The notes under the pieces: model-generated
What the model was told of the DNA's origin: nothing
Seen by the model: only the letters and a program-made list of their open reading frames with translations
The model's database searches: none
Part shown: in pieces, positions 52,776-61,168 of the stretch
Layout: every line of letters starts with the position of its first letter
Position numbering within the stretch: position 1 is the stretch's first letter
Assembly: GCF_001907675.1 (NCBI RefSeq)
Contig: NZ_MPNT01000016.1
Location: forward strand, 62,001-126,000
Direction: 5' to 3'
Origin: Mycobacterium paraffinicum
Lineage (GTDB): Bacteria; Actinomycetota; Actinomycetes; Mycobacteriales; Mycobacteriaceae
DNA: 64,000 bases
Made by a program: the position numbers and the translations under genes

Positions 52776-53624
52776 CTAGTTGTCCCAATGCTGGGCAGCC
52801 AGCCGTGTCGGACACGGCACCATCGTCCGCATCGTGTCACCGCCGCGTAGTGGTGCGTCGCGCTGCTGGCTGACCAGCCGCAGTGGGGTGTCCTCGGTGT
52901 CGACGACGGCCAGAATCGCGGCCACACCGATGTCAGCGTTGGACAACGCGGAGGGGGCCCATTGCAGCGACGCGTCACGGTCCTGGCGCAGTACTGGGTC
53001 GTACGCGGCGATGCGTCTCGTCGCCAGCTCTGACGGGACCCGCGCCGCCGTCGGCGGGGTGTCGACCAACGTGACCTGAATCCCTAGCGGTCGCAGTTCA
53101 CCCGCCAGCGAGTCAGTCAACCCGTCGACCGCGAACACGCAGGCGCTGAGTAGCCCAGCGCCGGGACTGCCGATGTCATCGTAGGACGGGGAGGCTTGCA
53201 CGATGTGTCCTGAGCGTTGCTCGCGCAGCACTGGCAGCACGGCGCGCAGCACGTTGAGCAAACCGAGGATGTTCGACTCGATCACTGCCGTGACCTGCTG
53301 GGCGTCGACTTCCTCCACGGCACCCGCGACGTCGCGGAAAGTGGTGTTGGCCACGACGTCGATGCGTCTGAACGAGGCGACCGTCTCGCTCACCGCGCTC
53401 TGCAGCTGGCTCTGATCACGAATGTCGGCGGCGATGACGCGCACACGTTCGCCGTGCGCCTCAGCCAAGTGCTGCAGGGGATCATTGTCGCGGGCCAAGG
53501 CCACCACATTGTCGCCGCGGCCCGCGGCCGCGGTGCTCAACGCCAACGCGATGCCGGTGTCGGCTTCGGGGATCAACCAGGTGAGCGGGCGCCCAGGAGA
53601 CTGGCCCGGACGCTGTGGTGTCAT
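52776..53624 (-). CDS. Short-chain dehydrogenase/reductase
   Basis: 282 aa. NAD(P) segment TWLIPEADTGIALALSTAAAGRGDNVVALARD is a degenerate TGxxxGIG (PEADTGIA); ANTTFRDVAG replaces NNAG. The active-site region reads HIVQASPSYDDIGSPGAGLLSACVFAVDGLTDSLAGEL, in which the usual YxxxK is not obvious (LLSACVF). So it may be a divergent or catalytically altered SDR. It overlaps the upstream PEP-mutase-family gene by 4 bp. Confidence 0.82.
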   Translation of the reverse strand: MTPQRPGQSPGRPLTWLIPEADTGIALALSTAAAGRGDNVVALARDNDPLQHLAEAHGERVRVIAADIRDQSQLQSAVSETVASFRRIDVVANTTFRDVAGAVEEVDAQQVTAVIESNILGLLNVLRAVLPVLREQRSGHIVQASPSYDDIGSPGAGLLSACVFAVDGLTDSLAGELRPLGIQVTLVDTPPTAARVPSELATRRIAAYDPVLRQDRDASLQWAPSALSNADIGVAAILAVVDTEDTPLRLVSQQRDAPLRGGDTMRTMVPCPTRLAAQHWDN

Positions 53625-54400
53625 GCGTTCACGAAGCGCACGGAGAGCGCATCGCGGGCTTGGTGTTTCAGCCCGGCCATGGCGTTGAGGTAGGACAGCG
53701 GTCCCCAGCTGATCCGCGCGACCCCCAGTTCGGCCAGCCTGCTGGGGGTGGGCGTGCCGTCGAGCACCATGACGTTGACCGGCAGGGACTGCCCTTGGCA
53801 GATCCGGCCGATCAGCGCCTCTTCTTCCAGACCCGGGATAAAGAAACCCGAGGCGCCGGCAGCGGCGTAGGCCTCGGCCCGCTGGATCGCTTCATCGACG
53901 GTGGCCTCGGGATCGCGACCCTGACCGAGGAACAGGTCGGTGCGGGCGTTGATGAACACGTCGAGACCGATATGGTCGGCCGCGCGGCGAATAGCGGCGA
54001 TCCGGCTGGCTTGGCGGTCCAGCTCGTAGAGTCCTTCGCCCTTGACCACACGGTCCTCGAAGTTAATGCCGATCACCCCGGTCTCGAAGAGGCGGGCGGC
54101 GTTGTCGGCGAGTTCGGCGTCGTCCGCGCTGTAGCCGCCTTCGAAGTCGGCGCTGACCGGCACATCCACCGCGTCGGCGATGCGGCCGATGATCTGCTCG
54201 GCGATTTCGAGGGGAAGTTCTTCACCGTCGCGGAAGCCTTGAGCTTCGGCCACCGACCAGCTGCTGGATGCGATAGCCGCCGCGCCTGCCTCCACGATGG
54301 CTTTGGCGCTGCCGGCGTCCCAGGCGTTGTAGAGCAGCACCGGATCGCCGGCGACGTGCAGCTCGGCGAAGCGGGCCGCTTTCTCAGCTGATGAGGGCAT
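53621..54400 (-). CDS. Isocitrate lyase/PEP mutase superfamily protein
   Basis: 259 aa. TIM-barrel enzyme with VLLYNAWDAGSAKAIVEAGAAAIASSSWSVAEAQGFRDGEEL, PVSADFEGGYSADDAELADNAARLFETGVIGINFEDRVVKGEG (Mg-binding DFEGGY and NFEDR), VFINARTDLFL and GASGFFIPGLEEEALIGRI. It is the oxaloacetate/carboxyphosphonoenolpyruvate-type subgroup, which cleaves C-C or C-P bonds next to carboxylates. The exact substrate is unknown. Second gene of the operon, overlapping the SDR. Confidence 0.9.
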   Translation of the reverse strand: MPSSAEKAARFAELHVAGDPVLLYNAWDAGSAKAIVEAGAAAIASSSWSVAEAQGFRDGEELPLEIAEQIIGRIADAVDVPVSADFEGGYSADDAELADNAARLFETGVIGINFEDRVVKGEGLYELDRQASRIAAIRRAADHIGLDVFINARTDLFLGQGRDPEATVDEAIQRAEAYAAAGASGFFIPGLEEEALIGRICQGQSLPVNVMVLDGTPTPSRLAELGVARISWGPLSYLNAMAGLKHQARDALSVRFVNA

Positions 54401-54540
54401 GGTGGTTCTCCTTCTCCTCGGCGACGACTGGCGGGCGCCGAGTGGGTTGATGAGATGTGTCGATGGTGGTCGAAGGGAGGGTCAGCCTCCACTGCGTCGA
54501 GGCGAGCGCTGCGCCGTGAGCACCGAACACTGCAGGGGTG

Positions 54541-55470
54541 TCACCCGGGACCACCGTGGCCTCCTGCCGTGGACGCCGGACACGGTGCCGGCGGGTCGTC
54601 GTGGGCGAGCAAGTGCGCGCGCAGCGGCGCGGTGAGCGCCTCGGGGCGTTCTTCGACGAAGAACAGCCGTGCGCCGGGTACTTCTATCGGTGTCCCGGCG
54701 CCGGGGATGGTGTCGGCGAGCCAGTGCGCCCATCGGGTCGGGAAGTACGCGTCGTCGGTGCCCCACACGATCAACGTGGGCGCCCGTAACGCCCGCAGCT
54801 GGTTCTCGATGGCCCGTGTGTGTCGGTTGTCGAAGGCCGCGAGGAAGCGTTGCAGATCGCGGGTGCGCTGCTCGGTGCGCAGAAACGGGGCCAGGTACAT
54901 CGCGATATCGGCGTCGCTCACACTCGCCGGGTCCTGGTACGCCGGCCCCAGCGCGTCGGGTGCCCGATAGCGGGACGTGTCGGTCAACATCGCGGTGAGG
55001 GCGTCATGCAGCCCGCCCGCCACTGCCATGTCGACGAACGGTTGGAATGCCGCCGGTGGCCAGTTGTCGCTGGCGTCGCAGTCGGTGAGGGTCAGCGTGC
55101 GGATGCGGCCGGGATGCAGGGCGGCGAAGATCTGACAGATCCCTCCGCCGCTGTCATTGCCGACGATGTCGACGTGGTCGATGCCGAGCGCGTCGAGGAA
55201 CTCGGCGATCATCGTTGCATTGGCGGTCACCGACACGTCTTGCTCGGCGCTGATCTCGGTGTCACCGTGGGCGAGCAGATCGAGGGCGATGCATCTGCGG
55301 ATATCGGAAAGGTCGTGGATCTGATGTCGCCACAGGTGCTTGTTCATCAGCACTCCGTGGACGAACAGCAAGACCGGACCCGAGCCGGCGTCGATGTAGC
55401 TGATGCTGCCCGAGGGAGTGTTGACGCTCCTGTGGATGGATCCAGACCGGTCCACCGTGTCGTTGCTCAT
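54541..55470 (-). CDS. Alpha/beta hydrolase (haloalkane dehalogenase/epoxide hydrolase-like)
   Basis: 309 aa. GPVLLFVHGVLMNKHLWRHQIHDL (oxyanion HG), CIALDLLAHGDTEI, and the nucleophile elbow VDIVGNDSGGGICQIFAALHP, in which the elbow is GNDSGG, so the nucleophile is Asp rather than Ser, as in dehalogenases and epoxide hydrolases. The acid/base region includes PTLIVWGTDDAYFPTRWAHWL and a late His in IPGAGTPIEVPGARLFFVEERPEAL is not obvious. It is first in a four-gene operon behind box 3. Confidence 0.86.
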   Translation of the reverse strand: MSNDTVDRSGSIHRSVNTPSGSISYIDAGSGPVLLFVHGVLMNKHLWRHQIHDLSDIRRCIALDLLAHGDTEISAEQDVSVTANATMIAEFLDALGIDHVDIVGNDSGGGICQIFAALHPGRIRTLTLTDCDASDNWPPAAFQPFVDMAVAGGLHDALTAMLTDTSRYRAPDALGPAYQDPASVSDADIAMYLAPFLRTEQRTRDLQRFLAAFDNRHTRAIENQLRALRAPTLIVWGTDDAYFPTRWAHWLADTIPGAGTPIEVPGARLFFVEERPEALTAPLRAHLLAHDDPPAPCPASTAGGHGGPG

Positions 55471-55498
55471 CGGTTCTCTTCCTCACGTCCGACACGAA

Positions 55499-55541
55499 AC
55501 GCTACGGCACATCCGGACCGTGGCACTGTCAGAATCTTTAG
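55499..55541 (-). promoter_or_regulatory. Regulon box 3 and promoter for the hydrolase-lyase-SDR-DUF1272 operon
   Basis: On the minus strand CTAAAGATTCTGACAGTGC (55523-55541), 18 bp, TAGCGT (55499-55504). The -10 ends 28 bp before the hydrolase ATG. Confidence 0.78.
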
Positions 55542-55806
55542 CAGTCGCCAGCCACCCGCGCCTATCTCAAACATCAACGGCCGCAGCACTACCGGCGGTC
55601 TGGCCGCTGTTCCTCATGGGAGAAGGGACGTGCGGGTGGCAGCCCGAGCCTGCATATATGCCCGTCTCGGGACGCTGCTTCCGCAAGAACGCAAGACGTC
55701 ACCGTGATAATCCATATGCATTGCAGTGCAATCGATTTCAGAACGTGAGCGCTCAATCACATCGACGGGTGATGCGGCGTCAGCGCTTTCTCGACGGGGG
55801 CAAGGG
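55542..55806. other. Gene-free stretch downstream of the TetR gene
   Basis: About 265 bp between box 3 and the stop codon of the TetR gene at 55807. I see no credible frame or hairpin. Confidence 0.4.
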
Positions 55807-56421
55807 TTAGCTGATCGCTGTCGGCGGCGCGGTCGTGGCATCGGCGAGATGAGCGGCTGCGCGCCGCGCTGCCCGCAGGATCTGCGTGGAGAGGTCCTCG
55901 TCGTTCACAGCACGCGAGAGCGCCACCCCACCGACGCAGATCACCATCAGGGCCAGGGCGTCAGCACGATGGCTGGCGTCGTTGGCGTCGTCTCCGCAGA
56001 TCACCTCGACCGACCGCAGCAGCTCTTGTTCGAACGCGACGCGAAACGCTGCTCCGGCGTGGGTAGCTTCGGACACCAGTGCCGGGTAGCCACAGCCGTC
56101 GGCCACGTCGTCACGATGAGCGCTGGTCAAATACCGCTTGGCGATTGAGCTCAGTCGGCGATCCCAGCGGCCGCCACGCCGGATGGGAACCCACTTCTCG
56201 CGCCACTCGTCGACGGCGTGACTGAAGGCCGCCACATCCAGATCGTCCTTGGAATCGAAGTGGGCGTAGAACGCACCATGAGTCAAGCCCGCATCGGCCA
56301 TTACCGAGGCGATCGCCGTTCCTGCTAGTCCCTCCTGCCGGATCCGCCGCGCGGCGGCATCCAGGACGCGCTCACGGGACTGCCGCTTGTTTTCGGCACG
56401 CTTCCGTGATGCAGGTCGCAT
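55807..56421 (-). CDS. TetR/AcrR family transcriptional regulator
   Basis: 204 aa from ATG 56419-56421 (MRPASRKRAENKRQSRERVLDAAARRIRQEGLAGTAIASVMADAGLTHGAFYAHFDSKDDLDVAAF). HTH at about residues 15-60; the C-terminal part (GCGYPALVSEATHAGAAFRVAFEQELLR) is typical of the TetR group with a conserved Cys, found in regulators of electrophile or thiol stress. Divergent from the AraC gene; the palindrome and tandem repeats between them are probable operators. About 340 bp separate its end from the hydrolase operon. Confidence 0.9.
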   Translation of the reverse strand: MRPASRKRAENKRQSRERVLDAAARRIRQEGLAGTAIASVMADAGLTHGAFYAHFDSKDDLDVAAFSHAVDEWREKWVPIRRGGRWDRRLSSIAKRYLTSAHRDDVADGCGYPALVSEATHAGAAFRVAFEQELLRSVEVICGDDANDASHRADALALMVICVGGVALSRAVNDEDLSTQILRAARRAAAHLADATTAPPTAIS

Positions 56422-56441
56422 GGTGGTCAACCTACCAATAA

Positions 56442-56469
56442 TCTGATACTCATCAGACGAATCAGACGA
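56442..56469. promoter_or_regulatory. Operator-like palindrome and tandem repeat between tetR and araC genes
   Basis: Perfect palindrome TCTGAT-ACTC-ATCAGA (56442-56457), of which the right arm begins a tandem repeat ATCAGACGAATCAGACGA (56452-56469). The whole lies in the 70-bp divergent region and could be bound by the TetR or the AraC protein. Confidence 0.6.
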
Positions 56470-56491
56470 AATAGCGATCGGGGGCATAAAT

Positions 56492-57358
56492 ATGGCCGCT
56501 TCCCAGTTCGACATGGACATGGTGGACTTCAAGTCGAACGCGCTACTGCTGTCCGACGTGATGGCGGTGTGGGATGTGATGTGCCCAGGGACTCATGCGC
56601 CGCAAAGCGCCGAGGAGACCACCGACACGACGCACATCGTGTTTCCCTACGACGGCCTCTACGTCCATCACGCCGGGCACCGCGAAGCGATCGCCGACTC
56701 CAGTCGCGTGCTCTTCCTCAATAAAGACCAGGTATGGCGCATGAGCCACCCAGTCGCTGGTGGCGATTCGTCACTATCCATCGGGTTAGCCCCTGAGGTT
56801 CTCGTCGAGCTGGTCCCCGGCGAACTACTGGCACCCGGCGAGAACGCTGCCCTCAACCGCTGCACCCTGCGTCTGGATGTCCGTACTCAGGCACTGGCCG
56901 CATCGGTGCGACACCGACTCGACCGCGGAGCGATCGGCGGAGTGCTGGAAGCCGAAACAGCGACCATGGGGCTGATCCGCGCCGCCCTGCGGGGCCACGC
57001 ACTCGACGAGCGCCGCATCACCGCCCGCAGCCGCAAGCTCGTCGACGGCGCCAAGCTGGTCGTGGGCGGCGACCTGAGCCGCCGGTGGACGCTGTCGGAC
57101 ATCGCCGCGGAACTCAGCGTCTCACCGGTGTACCTCACCCAAGTCTTTCAACGCGTCGAGGGAATCCCGATGTACCGCTATCAGCTGCAGCTGCGACTGG
57201 CCCAAGCGTTGCAGCGGCTCGGCGAATACGACGACGTCACCGACCTCGCTATCGGCCTCGGATTCACCAGCCACAGCCACTTCAGCGCCGCCTTCAAACA
57301 GACCTATGGCCAGACACCCTCGGAGTTTCGCCGCGCATCAGGAGTGCGTCGAGGATGA
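56492..57358 (+). CDS. AraC family transcriptional regulator (candidate activator of the island regulon)
   Basis: 288 aa. N-terminal cupin-like sensor domain (about residues 15-170, AraC-binding-like: TTHIVFPYDGLYVHHAGHREAIADSSRVLFLNKDQVWRMSHPVAGGDSSLSIGLAPEVL). C-terminal double HTH (about 190-285): SRRWTLSDIAAELSVSPVYLTQVFQRVEGIPMYRYQLQLRLAQALQRLGEYDDVTDLAIGLGFTSHSHFSAAFKQTYGQTPSEFRR. AraC proteins typically activate by binding just upstream of or over the -35, exactly where the six 19-bp boxes lie. It is central in the island and is followed by thioredoxin. That it controls the boxes is inference. Confidence 0.92.
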   Translation: MAASQFDMDMVDFKSNALLLSDVMAVWDVMCPGTHAPQSAEETTDTTHIVFPYDGLYVHHAGHREAIADSSRVLFLNKDQVWRMSHPVAGGDSSLSIGLAPEVLVELVPGELLAPGENAALNRCTLRLDVRTQALAASVRHRLDRGAIGGVLEAETATMGLIRAALRGHALDERRITARSRKLVDGAKLVVGGDLSRRWTLSDIAAELSVSPVYLTQVFQRVEGIPMYRYQLQLRLAQALQRLGEYDDVTDLAIGLGFTSHSHFSAAFKQTYGQTPSEFRRASGVRRG

Positions 57359-57490
57359 CCCGGCGTGACGCGGGAGATCACAGCGTCACAAGGAACGCAA
57401 GCTGTGTCTTGCAACAGGTTTCGTGTTATCACACCGATCAGCGGCCGCTGATCATGGCGGATCGACAGCGTGAGATGAAGGAGACGACAC

Positions 57491-57823
57491 ATGGCCACAG
57501 CCACCACCAAGGCGCTCACCTACGACTCGTTCGCCAGCGAGGTCCTCGAAGCCCCCGGCCCGGTGTTGGTTGATTTCTGGGCCGAGTGGTGTGGGCCCTG
57601 TCGGATGGTGTCACCCGTGCTCGACGAAATCGCCCGCGAGCACGCGGGCACGCTGACGGTGAGAAAACTCAACGCCGACGACTTCCCTGACATCGCCGCC
57701 GACTACCACGTGCATTCCATCCCCACCATGGCGCTCTTCTCCGGGGGACACCTCGTGAAGACGATTGTGGGTGCACGCCCGAAAGCCGCTCTGCTCCGCG
57801 ACTTCGCGCCCTATCTCGACTAG
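57491..57823 (+). CDS. Thioredoxin
   Basis: 110 aa with the redox motif WAEWCGPCRMVSPVL (WCGPC) and the cis-Pro SIPTMALFSGG. Typical single-domain cytoplasmic thioredoxin that reduces protein disulfides with thioredoxin reductase. It lies 130 bp after the araC gene on the same strand and before ogt; a hairpin at 57855-57881 follows it. It is probably an accessory copy, since the main trxA/trxB pair lies elsewhere in mycobacterial genomes. Confidence 0.95.
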   Translation: MATATTKALTYDSFASEVLEAPGPVLVDFWAEWCGPCRMVSPVLDEIAREHAGTLTVRKLNADDFPDIAADYHVHSIPTMALFSGGHLVKTIVGARPKAALLRDFAPYLD

Positions 57824-57854
57824 TCCCTCTCATCAGACGCCCGGCCCGGCTGGG

Positions 57855-57881
57855 GCGTGCGTGCACCATTGCCACGCACGC
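57855..57881. terminator. GC-rich hairpin between thioredoxin and ogt
   Basis: GCGTGCGTG (57855-57863), 9-nt loop, CACGCACGC (57873-57881): a perfect 9-bp stem 32 bp after the thioredoxin stop. It could terminate or attenuate transcription into ogt. Confidence 0.5.
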
Positions 57882-57909
57882 TAAGCCTTCTTCACTACCA
57901 GGAGATGCG

Positions 57910-58422
57910 ATGTCGTCCACCTCCACCAGCTCAACGCGTCACGCGCTTATCGACACCGATATCGGCACGCTCACAATTGTTCACGACGACGTTGGTCTGT
58001 CCGGTATCTACTTTCCCGGTCACTGGACCAAGCCGGATCCCGTCATCTTCGGACTACGCACCGACGCACATGAGTTCGCACAGATCACCGAGCAATTGCA
58101 TGAGTACTTCGCCGGTCAGCGACAAGTCTTCGACGTGGAGCTGGCGCCAGCACCGTCGCAGCGCGCCGAGCGTATGCGTTCGGCTCTGTGCGCGTTGCCC
58201 TACGGCACCACCGCCAGTTATGGCGAATTGGCGCGCTCCATGGGTATCACGGCGCGTGAAGTCGGTACTCTCAACGCGCACAACCCCGTGTCGATCGTGG
58301 TGCCCTGCCACCGTGTGATTGGTGCCGATGGCAAGCTCGTCGGCTACGCCGGCGGCCTCGAACGCAAACAGCGCTTGCTCGTTTTGGAGGGGGCGCTGCC
58401 GGACACGCCCACGCTGTGGTGA
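57910..58422 (+). CDS. ogt: Methylated-DNA-[protein]-cysteine S-methyltransferase
   Basis: 170 aa from ATG 57910, with AGGAG 5 bp upstream. The suicide-cysteine motif is intact: VSIVVPCHRVIGADGKLVGYAGGLERKQRLL (PCHRV), and the DNA-binding helix is PYGTTASYGELARSMGITAREVGTLNAHNP. It removes alkyl groups from O6-guanine or O4-thymine by transfer to its own cysteine. Its place in an electrophile-handling island fits alkylation repair. Confidence 0.95.
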   Translation: MSSTSTSSTRHALIDTDIGTLTIVHDDVGLSGIYFPGHWTKPDPVIFGLRTDAHEFAQITEQLHEYFAGQRQVFDVELAPAPSQRAERMRSALCALPYGTTASYGELARSMGITAREVGTLNAHNPVSIVVPCHRVIGADGKLVGYAGGLERKQRLLVLEGALPDTPTLW

Positions 58423-58515
58423 CAGCCATGATCCGGTACGCCCCGCCCACCCCTGGCCACCGTGCTCCCTATAACGGTCGTCCGCGAAGACGAGAGCCCA
58501 GGCTGGGGCCGGGCG

Positions 58516-58956
58516 TCAGTCTGTGACTGGGGGTATTTGGGCGTCGAAGCCGACGCCCTGAATGAGGAAGATCAACCCCTCGGTCTCCGATACACACGCC
58601 GTGGTGTGGGCTTGCTTGCCCTTCTGGTACCAGAAACCGCCCGGCCCCAACGGGATTGGCGTCTCTCCGGGCTTGTAGTTGGCCATCGTGCCTTTGATGA
58701 CCACTGCAGCGTAATCGGCGCTGTGGCTGTGCAGGGGGCTGACGAAGCCAGGAGTGAACCTGAGGAAGGTGCCGTGTCTGCCGTCGGCCATCTGACCGTA
58801 TGCGTTGGCCGCTTCGATCTTGGTGACACCGTCCACGCCGCGCTGACCGATGTCGAAAAACGTCATGTCCTCGGCGCGATATGACGATGATTCGACTCCC
58901 GGGGGAAATACGCCGAAGCCGTCGGCGGGTGACGCTGGATCTTGTTCAGAGGCCAC
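58516..58956 (-). CDS. Cupin (DUF4437-like), paralogue of 47920
   Basis: 146 aa from GTG 58954-58956 (VASEQDPASPADGFGVFPPG), with GAAAGG about 9 bp upstream. Cupin ligands: SPLHSHSADYAAVVIKGTMANYKPGETPIPLGPGGFWYQKGKQAHTTACV, sharing DYxAVV, WxQKG and HxxxCV with the other copy. Function unknown; small cupins of this type may be metal-dependent dioxygenases or isomerases. Monocistronic behind box 4. Convergent with ogt. Confidence 0.86.
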   Translation of the reverse strand: MASEQDPASPADGFGVFPPGVESSSYRAEDMTFFDIGQRGVDGVTKIEAANAYGQMADGRHGTFLRFTPGFVSPLHSHSADYAAVVIKGTMANYKPGETPIPLGPGGFWYQKGKQAHTTACVSETEGLIFLIQGVGFDAQIPPVTD

Positions 58957-59072
58957 GTGGTCATACCTTTCACGAAGTATTACCGTCCGGTGTGTACGAA
59001 CGGTCAAGGGAGGATCGAACTGTGGGACAGGCTCGCCGGTGAAACTGCCTGGGCTGCATTAGGACTTGTCCG

Positions 59073-59115
59073 ACGATAGGAAGCTCCGAGCGCCGTGCGC
59101 TGTCGAAATCTTTAG
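59073..59115 (-). promoter_or_regulatory. Regulon box 4 and promoter for the cupin gene at 58516
   Basis: On the minus strand CTAAAGATTTCGACAGCGC (59097-59115), 18 bp, TATCGT (59073-59078). It faces the cupin gene about 115 bp away. Confidence 0.75.
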
Positions 59116-59188
59116 ACGACCGCCGCACGTCTCGCCGCGACGCCTTTTGTTGGCCTCGGTCCGGCTGCACCCGCGAGTGGCCATGGTG

Positions 59189-59980
59189 TCAGGCGGACTT
59201 GTCCAGCGCGGCAAGGAACGTCTCGGCGAGCGCGTGGTCTGACATCGGATTCTGAGCGGTGATCAACTCGCGGTCGGTCACGACATAGGGGGTGAAGTTC
59301 TCATCGGTCGTGACGACGGTACCGCTGGCGGCCTCCAGGGCATCGGGCATGTTGAAGTACAGCTTGGCCTTGAACACGTTGTCTTCGGCGAACTCTTCTT
59401 CGCTGCGGGAGAACACGGTCATCCGGTATCCCGCGTATTGCCATCCGTGGGCCAATTCGCGTGCCTTGGTGTAGTCACCGTCGATAAGCGCAGCCCGGAA
59501 CTCGCGAGCGTTGTCCATCGCGGCCAGCAGTCCCATCGGTCCGTGACAGATCGCAGCAGTCGGCTTGGCGTGGGTATGAAAGTAACGCAGGACATCGCGG
59601 GTGTCGGGATCTTGCATGACGTCGACGACCGGGGCGTGACCGCCGGGGAAGAACAGTCCCGCGAAGCGATCCAGACCGTCGTCGATCACCGACCGGAGCG
59701 TGCGGACGTCGTTCATCGCCGGATGATCGTTGAAGAAGTCACGGGCCTTGGTCCGGGCGGCGTTGTCGTTGGCGAAGTACAGCAAGGCGTCGGAATCGGG
59801 ATCCATATGCGGTTTTTCGCCGGTGGGGGTGGCCAGCACGAACTCGTATCCGGCGGCCACCAACGCCATCAACGGCACAGCGGTTTCATTGAGGAATTGC
59901 CCGATCGTGATGGTGCCGCCAGTCTTGGCCTCCAGTTGGGTGGCATTGGAGCCGACGACGAGGATGGTGCCCTTGCTCAT
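59189..59980 (-). CDS. DJ-1/PfpI family protein (Hsp31/glyoxalase III-like)
   Basis: 263 aa. Nucleophile elbow PTAAICHGPMGLLAAM with the reactive Cys, and FAGLFFPGGHAPVVDVMQDPD with the usual Gly-rich loop; the acidic partner Glu/Asp is in the N-terminal ATPTGEKPHMDPDSD segment. The length and insert (about residues 50-100) match the Hsp31-like subgroup, which has glyoxalase III or deglycase/chaperone activity against methylglyoxal-type aldehydes. It is downstream of the isochorismatase gene on the same strand (169-bp gap), probably sharing the promoter at box 5. Confidence 0.9.
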   Translation of the reverse strand: MSKGTILVVGSNATQLEAKTGGTITIGQFLNETAVPLMALVAAGYEFVLATPTGEKPHMDPDSDALLYFANDNAARTKARDFFNDHPAMNDVRTLRSVIDDGLDRFAGLFFPGGHAPVVDVMQDPDTRDVLRYFHTHAKPTAAICHGPMGLLAAMDNAREFRAALIDGDYTKARELAHGWQYAGYRMTVFSRSEEEFAEDNVFKAKLYFNMPDALEAASGTVVTTDENFTPYVVTDRELITAQNPMSDHALAETFLAALDKSA

Positions 59981-60149
59981 GGAAAAACTCCCAATGTGGT
60001 CGAGAACGTCGCTGCGGACGTCCTATGGGGTGTGGTGGCGGTCGGTCGCTGACGTGAGTGCTGGTCGGCGGCGGCGACCGGATCTCGGTATCGGAGCGTG
60101 GTCGATCCCACGATCTGCACGGTGACTGCCCCGGAAGGGGTCGCCGCGT

Positions 60150-60833
60150 TCAGGTCGCGGCCGAGGCGGTGATACGGCGGACAACTTCCTCGGTGGTCCA
60201 CACCGCGTTGGCCATGAACCGCCAGTTGATCATCGCGGCGTCATACCCCGAGCCTTCTTCGTTGACCGCGCCCGCCACGGCGTCGCGGACCATGATGATT
60301 TCGAAGCCGTTCTGGATCAGGTTGCGCATGTGATCTTCCAGGCACAGGTTGGCCGCGGGGCCGGCCATGATGACCTTTTCGATACCGCGCCGGCGCAGTA
60401 ACAACACCAGATCGTTGGTGGGGGCGTAGCTGACGTGGCGTGAGGTGACGGTCGTGGCGCTGTCCTCTATGTACTTCCGGAAGCGGTCGGGCACATCAGC
60501 TCCCGACCCGGGAACGTCGTCGAAGTGCAGCGGGCTCTGGCGCTCGACGAGTCCGACGTTGAGTGCCAGATCCTCCATCGCACCCAGGCGGGTGTAGCCG
60601 TGATGGTCATGGGGGAAGAAGTAGTGCGGCGACATGAACACGGGCAGGTTGTTGTCCTTGGCGGTCTGCAACAACGTTTCCAGGTGGTCGTTGACGTTGT
60701 TGCGTATCATCAACTCTTCGATTAGGACGTAGTACTTGCCGCCCTCAGTGAGGAAGTCGTTTTGGATGTCGGCAAGAACCAGCGCAGTGCGCTGGGGGTC
60801 GATCTCGATGTCGACCTCGTGCTCAAACAGCAT
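60150..60833 (-). CDS. Isochorismatase-family cysteine hydrolase
   Basis: 227 aa from ATG 60831-60833 (MLFEHEVDIEIDPQRTALVLADIQNDFLTEGGKYYVL). The Asp-Lys-Cys triad is partly visible: DIQNDF (Asp), and the Cys in GIEKVIMAGPAANLCLEDHMRNLIQNGFEIIMVRDAVAG; the lysine is expected in the central strand. Family members hydrolyse isochorismate, nicotinamide, ureido or N-carbamoyl compounds. It lies behind box 5 and divergent from the nitroreductase gene. Confidence 0.9.
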   Translation of the reverse strand: MLFEHEVDIEIDPQRTALVLADIQNDFLTEGGKYYVLIEELMIRNNVNDHLETLLQTAKDNNLPVFMSPHYFFPHDHHGYTRLGAMEDLALNVGLVERQSPLHFDDVPGSGADVPDRFRKYIEDSATTVTSRHVSYAPTNDLVLLLRRRGIEKVIMAGPAANLCLEDHMRNLIQNGFEIIMVRDAVAGAVNEEGSGYDAAMINWRFMANAVWTTEEVVRRITASAAT

Positions 60834-61002
60834 GCCGGAGAGGTCCTTTCGTGTCGGTGATGGACATTCGATGTCAGCGGACGCGACGCCGCGTCTGTGT
60901 CGATGGTCAGCGGCCTCGAGGCGCCCACGGTCCGCGAGATCATTGATAGTCGGGTCTTTTCGTTGCGGGGTGGATGAGCGCCGTCGATGCGTGGTCCTGG
61001 CC

Positions 61003-61044
61003 AAGCTAATGCAACTCCGGATCGGCCACTATCGAAATCTTTAG
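61003..61044 (-). promoter_or_regulatory. Regulon box 5 and promoter for the isochorismatase-DJ-1 operon
   Basis: On the minus strand CTAAAGATTTCGATAGTGG (61026-61044), 17 bp, TAGCTT (61003-61008). It is the only copy with 17 rather than 18 bp and with a G at the last position. Back-to-back with box 6. Confidence 0.7.
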
Positions 61045-61168
61045 CGGCCTCTGCTCGACGGTCGAGCCGCCTTGTGCCGCCATCCAATTCCGTGCCGCCG
61101 TCACCCATTCCCCTGGGCATCCACGACCCGCTGGACGGGGAGCGTCACCCGCATCGGCTGATGAACGT

